NCBI GenBank assembly: GCA_004519485.1
Contig: CP038133.1
Coordinates: forward strand, 744,001 to 808,000
DNA: 64,000 nucleotides
Origin: Nannochloropsis oceanica
Lineage: Eukaryota; Sar; Eustigmatophyceae; Eustigmatales; Monodopsidaceae
Reading direction: 5' to 3'
Shown here: piece after piece, positions 1 to 9,925 of the stretch
How the letters are laid out: each line of letters begins with the position of its first letter
Position numbering within the stretch: the first letter of the stretch is position 1
Translations under genes and position numbers: made by a program
The notes under the pieces: generated by a model
Database searches by the model: none
The model's input: the letters and a program-made list of their open reading frames with translations, nothing else
Told to the model about the DNA's origin: nothing

Positions 1-1059
1 GTGAGGATTCTGGTGCTGTTCTAAATACGACGGAGCCGACCTTGTGGAGATGGAGATGCATTGGAGATGGTGTGGAGACGTAAGAGAGGAGGGTTGTTGA
101 AGTGTTTTTCTCAGTCTACATCCCCACCACCGCGGGGCAAGAGAGATGAGGAGAAGAGCTTTTACTCTTACGGGGGAGATGATAAACGCCTGTGAAGATA
201 GGGATGAAATCAGGGAAGGCATCGCATTTGTGTTTTGAATAGATTGAAAGGGGAAGAGGGAGAGAGGAGAAAGGAGGGGAGGAGAGAGAGCAGTTGTAGT
301 CTTATATTTCGTCAGGCGTGTAGGAGGAAGAGACGCGACATGATTGAAGAAAAGGAGGAAGACGACGAGGACGAGGAGGAGTACAGACGAGAGGAGGGTA
401 AAGCATAGATTACGTCGAGTATATTGGAGAGAGGAAGAGAAGACAGAGACAGAGATCAAGAATTGAAAAAGGTACAGTCGCTGACTTCATGCCTATTTTT
501 TTCGTCGTTACGGGGGCAGGCGGGCGGCTTGGGTTTTTTTCATTCTACTCTGCAAGCACAAAAGGGTGGATTCAAGGATAATCTGAAAGAAAACTCTTCG
601 AAACCTCACCAGTGGTAAGTCTTCTTCTATCTTCTTCTACTTCTTTCTATTTCTCTCCGTGTCATCAACGTTGTGGCCTGCCTTACCCTGTGGGTCACGG
701 ATCTCTTAACCTCATTCTCATCCTCTTCCTTGTCGTCCTCATGACAGAAAGCGGATTCGATTTTGGTGTCGTCATTGCTCTTACTTTTGAACAGTTTCTC
801 CTGCCTGCCCTCTTCCTTATTCCCCTCTCCTCCTTTCCCCACTCTCTAGGTGGTTTGAGGCTTCCTTTCTCCCTTTCCTCAATTCTTCTTCTTGTGTATG
901 TAAACGAAACGAAACAAAGTCGAATGGCAGCACTGGTGTCATGCCTCTCCTTTTTCTCCCAAGGCTTCTGTTTCTCCTTCTCTACCGACTCCCCTCAACC
1001 CTTCTCCTTTCCCCCCTTCGCTTAACGGTCTCTCCCCCCCATCCCCAATGCGAGGACAT
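1..1059. other. Left-edge intergenic stretch, no gene recognised
   Basis: The first 420 bases are strongly purine-rich on the plus strand (GAGGA/GGAGA runs) and 620-1030 is pyrimidine-rich. The open frames here (for example 424-618 and 612-1025, plus) are low in complexity and resemble no family I know. It may hold the 3' flank of the next gene and part of an unseen neighbour to the left. Confidence 0.5.
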
Positions 1060-2740
1060 CTAATATTCCAAACACAAATTCAGCTCGTCGATGCTTAATT
1101 GTATATCCCCAGTCCCCATGATCAACCGTTTCTTGTCCGTTGAGTACTCAATCTCCGGCTCGGGCAAACACAGATTTGCCCTCACTTCGAGCTTCGCATG
1201 GCCCTCGGTGCCATCCAGAGGGAGGCGCCGGCGGAGGGTGACACCGTCTTTCAGGTTTAGGGGTTGAAGCCTGAAGGATGGATGGATGGAAAGAATGAGA
1301 AAGGGAGGAAAGGGGGGTAAGTTAATGTGGTCATTATCAAGCGAGTAAGAAAGGAAGCATCTGTCGGTGGAGGAAGAACAAGGGATAGCAAAACGGAGGG
1401 GGAAAAAAAACACCAAAGCAGGCCCCCTCTCGGCCCCTACCAAAGAAATCAACCGCCGCAACCCCAGAGGAAAACATAACAAATTTTAAAACGAAAATAT
1501 CGTGTAACTATCGATTTCTCACCGTTCCGTCCTGAAGCCCAACCGTGCGTATGAGCGCCAGGTTCCTGTGTCTATCCCGGCCCTGAACTTGAGCCTCGTG
1601 GCAATGTCGTCCTGGTCCCCAAGCGTCACCAGCCACGTCTTGCTAAACTGAAGCTCTCGTCCCTTCACTGTCAGACGGCCGCCAATGATTCGATCTTCCC
1701 ATGAGGACTTGAACTGCCACACGCCGATCTGAGGAAGGAAGGGAGGGAAGGAGTGAGTAATGAGTGTGATGGACTAGTGTGCTCTGTTCTCGAGACAGCG
1801 AGCGGGAAGCCGTTGGTTCAACCCTTACTATTTTTCCGTCTCAAACACCTGATTTTCCTCTCTCCCTCTCTCCCTCCCTCCATTTATTCCTCCCTCCCTC
1901 CTCTCTCTCCCTCCATCCCCAACTCCCTACCTGCGTGTTGTAGTCCGCCCCCAGCTCAATCACGGTCTTAAAGGGATAGAATCTCTTTCTCAGCTTCAAT
2001 GTTGTCATCGGCTCTACCTTGACGCGAAACCGTGGAATCAAATCAGTCCACGGTCGCCTGTCCGACGACTCAAACTCCCTCTCCGCCGCCGCCGCCTCCG
2101 CCCTTCCCCCTTCCCCATCAAACAAAGGGTTGAAGTAATCCCCTCCGTCAGCTCCATCCATCCCATCGTCCTCATCCTCCCCCATATTTCTCCCCCGAGT
2201 TTTGACTGGGAAATACCACTGCTTCCAGAACACGTTCCCGCCAATCCCTCCCCCGCTCCCTCCTTCCCGGCCTTCCCCTCCCACTCCTCTACTGCTTCCC
2301 CCTTTCTTCCCATCTTTGCTCGGACGCCGGTCGAAGATGCCATGGCCGTACCTGAAAAGGAGGAGGGAGAGAGAGTGGGGGAGGGCGGGAGGGAGGGAGG
2401 GAGGGACAGAGGGAGGGAGCGGAGTTTATGCGGTGAAGCCACGCACCATTTCTTCCCGGCATCCTGGTCCTCGTATTTCCTTCCTCTTTCTACGTGACCC
2501 GTTTCTCTATTGTCATGTTCCCTGGTCAGAAGGAAGCATGCCCGTGTCCAGACCCTTCTTTCTATCCACCTCCCTCCTCTCTCCCACGTACCTAGCCCCC
2601 ACTGGTGGTGGCGGCGGCGGTGGCTCGCCAAAATTCCCGAGTGTGCGTGCAGCATCCGCGGCACGGAGCAATGTGGACAAGATGTAGAGAGTAAACAAGC
2701 TAATTGACAATAAGTGCGCCGTTGGAATGTTCGTCGTCAT
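1060..2740 (-). CDS. Secretory-signal protein with conserved C-terminal beta-rich domain, unknown function
   Basis: Four exons on the minus strand, 2740-2592, 2351-1931, 1728-1523 and 1270-1060, join in frame to 328 aa with consensus GT...AG borders. Residues 1-30 form a hydrophobic signal peptide (core LLSISLFTLYILSTLL), then a Pro run and a Gly/Arg/Asp-rich linker to about residue 150. The last 170 residues are well ordered and alternate like beta strands (motifs FYPFKTVIELG, WEDRIIGGRL, GTWRSYARLGF). The pattern reminds me of plant chloroplast proteins of unknown function, but I cannot name the family with confidence. The start is the first ATG of the frame and puts the signal peptide at the very N-terminus. 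No catalytic motif is visible. There is no Phe just after the signal, so a plastid address is not evident. Confidence 0.8.
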
Positions 2741-4430
2741 CGATTTTAGCTCCTTTCCTCTTCCTCTTCCTCTTCCTCCTCCTCCTCCTCCTCTTCTTTT
2801 TCTCGATGCCCCACCACGCCAGCATGGCCCTCGTTGTTCTGCTGGTGGGTATTGTCCGTGTGATGGCAAAAATGGTGAATGTCCTCCCTCTCCTCCTTCA
2901 TGGTTTGTGCTGACTCCTCTTTCTCCTCGCCCTCCTCCTCGCCCAGGCAGCATCGTCGGGTGATTCCTCGATCTCCTCTCTCCGTCCACGGCCAGGCGTT
3001 CCACCAAGCCAATAATCCACGCACCTCCTTGTGCTATGTTGTATGAATATGTGTGTGAGTGTGATGGATTAGACTGTCAAGGGTGACTCCGCAGTCTATG
3101 AAATGGCAAAGCAAGTACAGCGCTACACGTCGTCGACTGACGCGCTGTGAAAAACGCATTAGCGTCAACTGCGTTCTGCTTTGACAAGAATCAAGGCCTG
3201 GGCTCGGTCCCTGCGCCACCGTAGCGCTGGTATAAACTACGAGCTTGTAGGCGCGCGCTCTCTAAAGTTGTGCAGCAGACAACCGTCTGTTTGAGGTTTT
3301 GTGTCCCGTGCAGCGTTGTCAGGTACGACGAACGCAAGGGGGAGTCCGGTTCTTCGCTGCTTTCGAGACCAAATCGGCGTGCGCAGCCTCGCTCAATGTG
3401 AGCACTCCCGGCAGACATATTCATGTTTTTGTCTGTCTATCGAGTGTATAGCATTTTTGCGTAGTTGTCGAGTACGCCAATCAAGAGAAAAATGGCTTGA
3501 CAGTGTCAAGTTATTGAGGTCTTAAGGCAAGGTCGCGTTCGCAAGGTCAAGCAAGATGGGCTTTCAGTATGTCATCGTCATCTTGGTGTCTCATCTCCCC
3601 ATCGAGCGGCTTGCCTTGTATTCACCACCTCTAGTGGTCTGGGATTAAAAATAAGCACAGTCACAACCTGTGCAACGCAGGCCACATGCATGTGTCCATG
3701 CCAGAGCAGCTGCGCTGCCGCCTCCTGCCGAGTGCGCCTTTCCCCTTAAAAAACCTCCCCACCCCTGTACTCCTTGAGCGTAGACATTACGGGGGGGGTA
3801 GAGGGGTGACGGGGGCGGAGATGGATACGGCTGATGACCAGGAAAGGGCCAAGGAAGGGCGTCAAAACTAGAAAGTGTGGAATCAAACGAAATTATGTGT
3901 GCCCGCGTTGTTTTCAAGAAAGGTCCGTCTGCCTGACCAAATAAGGAATAGGGATGCGATGAAGATCCCGTGCCCAGTAGAGCCAGCTCCAAACACACCA
4001 GCATGCACATATAGAACAAACGGTTGTCTACCCCTACCTACTGGCAGGGCCATATTTGTAGGGTGGTTGTAGTCTTGCATGCCCTCCAGCTATTGAAATG
4101 CCCACAGACAGACTTACCACTTCATATCAGTGCGAGCTGAGGAGTTGAGAAACACACATTTACAGAAACAGACACACATCCCTGATCCTTATCGAACCTA
4201 TCATTGAGAGACTGTGCTTCGAAACCCAGCATGCATTAACAAGTCCGATGATAAATTCTTTCTCACAAACTCCATTTCTGTTAAGGGGATACGTTGATTG
4301 ATTGACAAATAGCTTTTCGTTCCGTAGATATCAAAGCTGCAGATTACGATAAAGCGAAAATAGATAGCCTCCGAAAACTTTTTTTTGTTTCATGGGTATG
4401 GAGAGGCAATTCAGGCTGCGCTTCTTTTCG

Positions 4431-4438
4431 TGACGTCA
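4431..4438. promoter_or_regulatory. CRE-like palindrome TGACGTCA
   Basis: A perfect eight-base bZIP-type palindrome about 510 nt upstream of the OLA1 start codon. CREB/ATF-type bZIP factors bind this sequence in many eukaryotes; function here is inference from sequence alone and one chance copy is not improbable. Confidence 0.25.
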
Positions 4439-4570
4439 CATGACTAGTTAGCGAAGCTTCGCTCGAAGCAAGGCCACTAACAACGGCAGAAACCATCGAC
4501 CCTACACGCCTAGGGGTAAGCACAACTGCAAATGTTCACAGCCGACACTCAGCAGTATCATGATGGTGGT

Positions 4571-4608
4571 CGTCCACAAGTGCTTTTCGTCGTCCACAAG
4601 TGCTTTTC
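4571..4608. repeat. 20-bp tandem duplication
   Basis: Two copies of an 18-base block (CGTCCACAAGTGCTTTTC) start at 4571 and 4591, 20 nt apart, with no mismatch. It lies in the OLA1 upstream region. Whether it is a regulatory element or a recent slippage event cannot be told. Confidence 0.6.
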
Positions 4609-4949
4609 TTAGCGTGGTCCCGGGAATGACCTGGACGTCCTCGCTGTCAGGCTCGCCACCACCGCCGCATACACGGCCACTCTGAGCCACACAGACCCAC
4701 AAGCAGTATGGCGACCAGCACATTCACGACAGGAATGCCAAGCCTGCGTGAAACCTGTGCATGGGAGTGGATTCGGTGCCGTGGCACGAAATCTCTCAGC
4801 CTGGAGGTTTTTTTCAGCATCTCGATCAACAGATACCACCATCAGCACTACCGGTGACCGCATTCATCGCCTCCGACTCGTTCTGACTTTAATACCTTCT
4901 CCCTCCACAGAAACACGCAGCAAATCAAATCCCTCCACGACTGAGCACG

Positions 4950-6414
4950 ATGCCGCCCAAGGCCAAGGAAGAGAAGAAGGACAACGTCCGTTTTGGCCGC
5001 GTCCGGAGCAACCTAAAAATGGGGCTAGTGGGTCTACCCAACGTCGGCAAGTCCAGTCTGTTCAATCTGCTCTGTAATGCCTCGGCGGCGGCCAGCAATT
5101 TCGCTTTCTGGTCAGTGCTACAGGGTTGTGTGTATGGCATCTTTGCGAAGGCAGCAAAACATTGCGTGACGCGCCTACCAACTCTTCCTTAATTCCCAAA
5201 CTCACGTCCTACCTATCCACCCTTCCCGTTAGTACCATCGACCCCAACGAATCCCGCTGCGTCGTGCCTGACCAGCGCTTTGACTATCTCTGCGATTTAC
5301 ACAAGCCTGGGAATAAGATTCCTGCTTATTTGCACGTGACGGACATCGCGGGTCTGATTAAGGGTGCCAGTGAAGGGGCGGGGTTGGGGAATGCTTTCCT
5401 CTCTCACATCGCCGCCGTCGACGGGATCTTCCACCTGATCCGTGCCTTCGAGAACGATGAGATTATGCATGTGGATGACTCGGTGGACCCTGTCCGTGAT
5501 CTGGAGACAATCACGAGCGAGCTGTGCATGAAAGACTTGGACACAATCGAGCGAGCGATCGAGAATGAGAGGAAGGAGCAAAAGCGCGTCAAGGTAAACA
5601 GATATATACAAGAGAAAAGATGCCTCTTGCACATATTTTCCGTCCCCCGCCGGCATCGCACACAATTATCGATACTAACCTCTCGTTCTGTGACTATGAC
5701 ATCTTCTCTTCTTCTTCTTCCTCTTAGATGACCAAGGAAATGGAAGCTTACTTCGCCCTTCTAGACAAAATTAAGACCATGCTCGAGGCCAACCACCCCA
5801 TCCGCACCGGCACCTGGACGGCGGCCGAGGTTGAAAGTGTGAACGATCGATTAAAGGATCTGATAACGACCAAGCCGATGATTTATGTGGTCAATTTGAG
5901 TCAGCAGCAATTCATCAAGAAGCGTAGCAAGTGGCTTCCTCTGATTCAGGCATGGGTGGACGCGCATGGTGGAGGGACGATCATTCCCATGTCTGTGGAG
6001 TTCGAGCAAAAATTGTGGGATTTGAGGGAGGACAAGGCGGCGACTGAGACTTTCCTGGCTGATGCCGAGGGGGCAAAGAGTGCCTTGCCACGTATGGTTA
6101 AAATTGGGTATAAGCAGTTGCACCTTATTTATTTCTTCACGGCGGGGGACGTGGAGGTGCGTTGTTGGACGGTGCAAGAGGGCGCCCTGGCTCCCCAAGC
6201 TGCAGGGGCAATTCACACGGATTTCGAACGAGGTTTTATCAAGGCGGAAGTGGTGTCGTTTGATGATTATAAGGCTCACAACAATGGGAAGGCGAGTATG
6301 GTGGATGTGAAGGCGGCAGGGAAGTATCGGATTGAAGGAAAGGCGTATGTGGTCCAAGATGGGGATATAATTCATTTTCAATTTAATGTAACGGCAGACA
6401 AGAAGAAAAAGTAA
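4950..6414 (+). CDS. OLA1: Obg-like ATPase 1 (YchF family)
   Basis: Exons 4950-5110, 5233-5593 and 5728-6414 give 402 aa, close to the usual 390-400. YchF/OLA1 proteins are ribosome-associated P-loop ATPases of the Obg clade acting in translation and stress control in the cytosol. The G1 loop GLPNVGKSS is at residues 28-36. Exon 1 is spliced inside a Cys codon to give FCTIDPNES (G2), followed by [10 protein letters not shown] (G3). The third exon carries the conserved YFFTAG and the C-terminal TGS domain ([22 protein letters not shown]-type block). The G4 motif, which sets ATP rather than GTP preference and is usually NxxE, reads NLSQ here. A Lys-rich tail ends the protein. The first ATG gives the standard N-terminus [10 protein letters not shown]. 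Confidence 0.97.
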
Positions 6415-6929
6415 GGGGCAAGTTTGGGGTAGGGAAGGAAGGGAGGTGAGAGATGGCGCGGATGGATCATGTGGGAGGTTTGAGAGTGATTCGAAGATAT
6501 GCATAGGCAAGGGAAGAGTTGAAAAAATGAAGAACAATTACAATAGTAGAAAGTTGCGAAACAATCCCCCTTGGTGCAATATCCTGCCTTGGTCTCCATT
6601 TAGATGTATTGGCATGCGCGAGTGAGCGCGATTATTAACACCTTGGCAACGCAAAGCCAGGAATTGGATGTCAAAACGGTTCAAAGAAAATCGACCCATC
6701 TGGCGGCGTGCGTTCATATCTCGCCCATAGCCCTCTACAAGCACGATTAAGATTTATCTTCAGTTCTTTCGCTTCTCCTTGCTCGTTTTTTGTGTTTGGG
6801 GTTTCACTATCTACAATATGCCCAGGGCTACGTCTTGTGTATATACCACCGTCTCGCACGGCCTCCTCTCCCTTCCTTTTCATAGGGTCATCTCCAGCCC
6901 ATCGAGTCATCCCCGTAACTGTCTATCCC
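6415..6929. other. Convergent 3' flanks
   Basis: About 515 bases between the stop codons of OLA1 (plus) and the LRR gene (minus). Presumably 3' UTRs and terminator signals of both; no gene seen. Confidence 0.5.
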
Positions 6930-8792
6930 TCAGTCTAATGCCCTCTTCCCCTTCGCCTCCCAAACACACACCTTAACCACGCCCTTGGTCTCTTTGCCCC
7001 CACTCCTACTCTCACAATCACCGCCCACCTCCGCAAACGTACTTCGCACCGCCTCCGCTTTGGCCAGCCGCTTATCCAGGTAAAGTCGACGCAAAGCTAC
7101 AGGCGGGCCTCTATCAGGCGTCGGTCCATCGAACTCCATCATCCTTGCCATCCCCCTGCTCCTTCCCTCCCTCCTTCCCTCCCTCCCACCCACCACCACC
7201 CCCATCCCCTCGCCCTCTTCCTTCTCCAATCCATCCATTCCTCCCAAGCCCACAATCCCAGCAGTCGCAGTCGCCGCCTTCCCTCCAACACTCACCCAGC
7301 CGATCAGACTCTTTTCCGTGAGCCAGTGGCAGCCCCGGAGGTCAAGTTCTTGCACGTACCCACAGGACGCTCCTACGGTCGACAACACCTCCTTTGCTGT
7401 CATGGTGACGTCCGCATTAAAACACCGGGGAACGGCCAAGTGCCGCACCGTGGTCAAATGCCTCCCGATCCCTTCCACGCACAGAGGGGTCAACCCAGGA
7501 CTGCTCACAAGGAGGGATTGAAGAATGGCACATCCACCGAGTTGGGGTTCCTGCGTCGCGTCCTCCCAAGAGGCAGTGGGGGAAAGCTGTCGAAGCCGCG
7601 GAAACATGGCTCGAGCAAGCCCAGAGTCCGTGAAACTCCCGACGAGGACAAGGTAGAGGGCGGAGGGTTGGCAGAGCAAGGGGAGGGAAGCATCCGTGAT
7701 GGCGTGGGAAAGAGACGCTGCGAGGGAAATACGCGCCAAGCACCGGGAGGGGAGAAGGCTGAAGATTCCTTGAATGGCGTCAGCTGTAGTGCTCTCGCCG
7801 CTGTCATCGTCACTTCCTCCCTCTTCTTCTTCTTCTCCCCTTTCTTCCCCCTCCACTTCCTCCTCCTCCTCCTCCTCCTCCTCTTCTTCTTCTTCTTCTT
7901 CTTCTTCTTCTTTTTCTTCTTCTTCTTCTTCTTCTTCTTCTTCTTCTTCTTCTGCCGGCGCTCCTGCTGCTACCGCTTCATGTTCTCTCCTCACTTGAGC
8001 CTCTCCCACCTCCTTATCCAAAGCACACGCAGCACCGTAGAGAGGCAGATCCGCACCCACCTGACGGCAACATAGCTCGGTAAGGCTCACGATGGGCGAA
8101 GCCTCCTGGTCCTTTCCCCCTTCCTTTCCTGTATCCCCCATTTCCTCCGCCTCATCAAATTTAACACCTCTCCTCATTTCCCAGGACAACCAATCCTCCA
8201 AAGAAATATCCCCCCCATCCTCATCCCCCTCCCTCCTACACCCTACACCATCCTTCTTTCTACTTCGTGCTGCTACCGGAGCCGTCAAATTTGCTGCCGC
8301 CGCAGAGGGCGGACCTCTCAAGTAAGACTCAACAAAGCGTGCAGCAGCTTGAGAATTCACCCGTGCCACCACTGCCCCGGACCCGCTGCCGTTGATTCCT
8401 CCTCGTTGGTGGCGCAGACGGAACTGCTGCAACCACCCGCCATTCGCGTTTTTGCTAATGACATTACTGGCCTTGTTGGTGCCGGCTGCGGTGACTGCAG
8501 CGCTGGTGCTGCCTGAGCGACGTAATTGATAATGTGCCTCGGCAAGGGTTCTGAGCCATTTGCTGGCCTGGTCTTTCTTGGAGTAGCCATCCCAGGAGTG
8601 CTTGCCCTTTTTGCGGCCGCGTGCCATGATTTTGTGCACGGATGGTGTAGAGGCGATGCGGAGGGAAATGTGAAGAGGTTGCGAGAAGCCCTGCTGTAGA
8701 AGTGGTGTGGGTGGGGGCGGGGGGTCGAGGGAAATCAGTACGAGTTGATTTAGGGGCATTGGGTCACGCGGTAGCATAAGAACGGCATACAA
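6930..8792 (-). CDS. LRR (AMN1/F-box-like) protein with poly-Glu tract
   Basis: A single open frame of 620 codons. The frame's first ATG is at 8792; a second at 8627 begins the basic stretch MARGRKKGKHSW and may be the real start, giving 565 aa. A Lys/Arg-rich N-terminal block (GYSKKDQASKWLRTLAEAHYQLRR) is followed by a long variable region and an almost pure Glu run at about residues 281-320. About residues 330-500 hold an F-box-like helical stretch (IFSLLPSRCLARISLAASL) and leucine-rich repeats of the cysteine-containing type (LRHLAVPRCFN, VQELDLRGCHWLTEKSL). Such proteins usually pick substrates for SCF ubiquitin ligases; that role is inference since the F-box match is weak. No intron is needed. 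Confidence 0.75.
   Translation of the reverse strand: MYAVLMLPRDPMPLNQLVLISLDPPPPPTPLLQQGFSQPLHISLRIASTPSVHKIMARGRKKGKHSWDGYSKKDQASKWLRTLAEAHYQLRRSGSTSAAVTAAGTNKASNVISKNANGGWLQQFRLRHQRGGINGSGSGAVVARVNSQAAARFVESYLRGPPSAAAANLTAPVAARSRKKDGVGCRREGDEDGGDISLEDWLSWEMRRGVKFDEAEEMGDTGKEGGKDQEASPIVSLTELCCRQVGADLPLYGAACALDKEVGEAQVRREHEAVAAGAPAEEEEEEEEEEEEEKEEEEEEEEEEEEEEEEEEVEGEERGEEEEEGGSDDDSGESTTADAIQGIFSLLPSRCLARISLAASLSHAITDASLPLLCQPSALYLVLVGSFTDSGLARAMFPRLRQLSPTASWEDATQEPQLGGCAILQSLLVSSPGLTPLCVEGIGRHLTTVRHLAVPRCFNADVTMTAKEVLSTVGASCGYVQELDLRGCHWLTEKSLIGWVSVGGKAATATAGIVGLGGMDGLEKEEGEGMGVVVGGREGRREGRSRGMARMMEFDGPTPDRGPPVALRRLYLDKRLAKAEAVRSTFAEVGGDCESRSGGKETKGVVKVCVWEAKGKRALD
7868..7955. repeat. (TTC)n/(GAA)n microsatellite in coding sequence
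   Basis: An almost uninterrupted run of TTC/CTC triplets, read on the minus strand as GAA/GAG and coding for the poly-Glu tract of the LRR gene. Length is likely to vary between strains. Confidence 0.9.
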
Positions 8793-9925
8793 AAGATATG
8801 CCCAGCATCAAATGCAGCGAGGAGGAGTCGTGTGCACAGATTGAGCCTTGTGGAGTGGGTATCAGGAAGGGGGCTATGTGTGTGCATCTACGTAATGCAA
8901 CCTTTCAGAGCTCGACAAGGATGGATGGACTAAGAGGCGATCTGATGTGCAGAAAGCCGTCAAGCAAAGGGCACGGCCATGATTGGCATATCATAGACTC
9001 TCAAACACATCTGACATAATTGGCCACGCTTGATCATTTAAGCGCAGCACGGCTACCAGTGAGGGTATGCATGTGTGAAGCGATGCAGGGTGTGTGGCGG
9101 GAGATCTGCCAGGTCAGCGGAAGATTGAAACACACAGCCGCCCACGATGCAGGGTAGCCCAAGGGATTTATGACAGCCGTGCTGTAACGCTGTGCGAGTA
9201 AAGCCGTGGGGACGCGGTAAGCTACAAAGTGTGCTTGTGATGGTCTTCAGCACTGCGGCGTGTGGTATGGGGTGGTGTTTCTCAATTTCTGCTCGAACTT
9301 TTTCCTTCGACGCGACCGTTGCCGTTGAATGCTGGCCCATTCATTGGCCAATCAACCAATCAACCCAATCAACTCACAACATGTCATTGTATACAGGCGG
9401 GAGGGAGGTGGGCACTGACCAGCAGTGCACAAAGGTACGAAATCGACGACGACGATGCCTAAGAACGCTTCCCCGAGCTCTATGTGGCAGCGTAAGCCCA
9501 AAGACGTACCTGGACGCATGGCGCCATCGGGCGCGGGCTTAAATAGCACGACGGTACGTGTAATTTTACGAGCGCCTCTTCGGAATGACTGAGGCTCTGG
9601 GTGAATATGGATATCCTGTCAATCGTTCTATAGGGGTACATGGCAGCCTTGCCGCTGTCCTGGTGCAAAATGCCACGTCGTGCGCATTGCCGCATCGTGC
9701 GTGCGGCCTCCCCTCCCGTCACCATTCCATTTCATTCGTCCACCCTGCGTACAGTGTGCGGTTCTTTTGTCTTGCCCGTCGATTCACCCTATGTATAGAG
9801 TGTGGTTTTTATATGTGTTTTGTATGCGAAAAATCATCAGTGCATGCGTGTTCCCCTTCGAGCAAGGGGTCTTTTCCCCCTCTTCGCTCCCTCGTCATTG
9901 CCCCGCACCTGCTGGCCCTCGATAA
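8793..9925. other. Intergenic region upstream of the LRR gene and the SMP/C2 gene
   Basis: About 1.1 kb between divergent genes. Open frames (9192-9542, 9585-9968 plus; 9053-9340 minus) have no recognisable domains. A cluster of CCAAT motifs lies at 9342-9376. A 5' exon of the SMP/C2 gene could hide here, since that gene lacks a visible start codon. Confidence 0.45.
9342..9376. promoter_or_regulatory. Cluster of CCAAT-box motifs
   Basis: ATTGG followed by three CCAATCAAC-type repeats in 35 bases (at 9343, 9348, 9356, 9364 approximately). CCAAT elements bind the NF-Y trimer in eukaryotes. The cluster sits about 0.55 kb from the LRR start and 0.9 kb from the SMP/C2 frame, so it could serve either. 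Function is inferred. Confidence 0.35.

Larger units (their letters stand above)
2741..4949. other. Long intergenic region between divergent genes
   Basis: About 2.2 kb upstream of both the minus-strand signal-peptide gene and OLA1. Open frames (for example 3645-4019 minus, 4609-4863 minus) show no recognisable domain. It contains a TGACGTCA palindrome, a 12-bp perfect palindrome (GCGAAGCTTCGC, 4451-4462) and a 20-bp tandem duplication at 4571-4608. Confidence 0.5.

Noticed and set aside
3645-4019. 124-codon minus-strand frame upstream of OLA1
   Set aside because: Pro/Ser-rich without domain, no splice partners, no similarity recognised.
4451-4462. 12-bp palindrome GCGAAGCTTCGC
   Set aside because: Too short for a terminator or element end in a eukaryotic context; a palindrome of this size is not remarkable in 64 kb.
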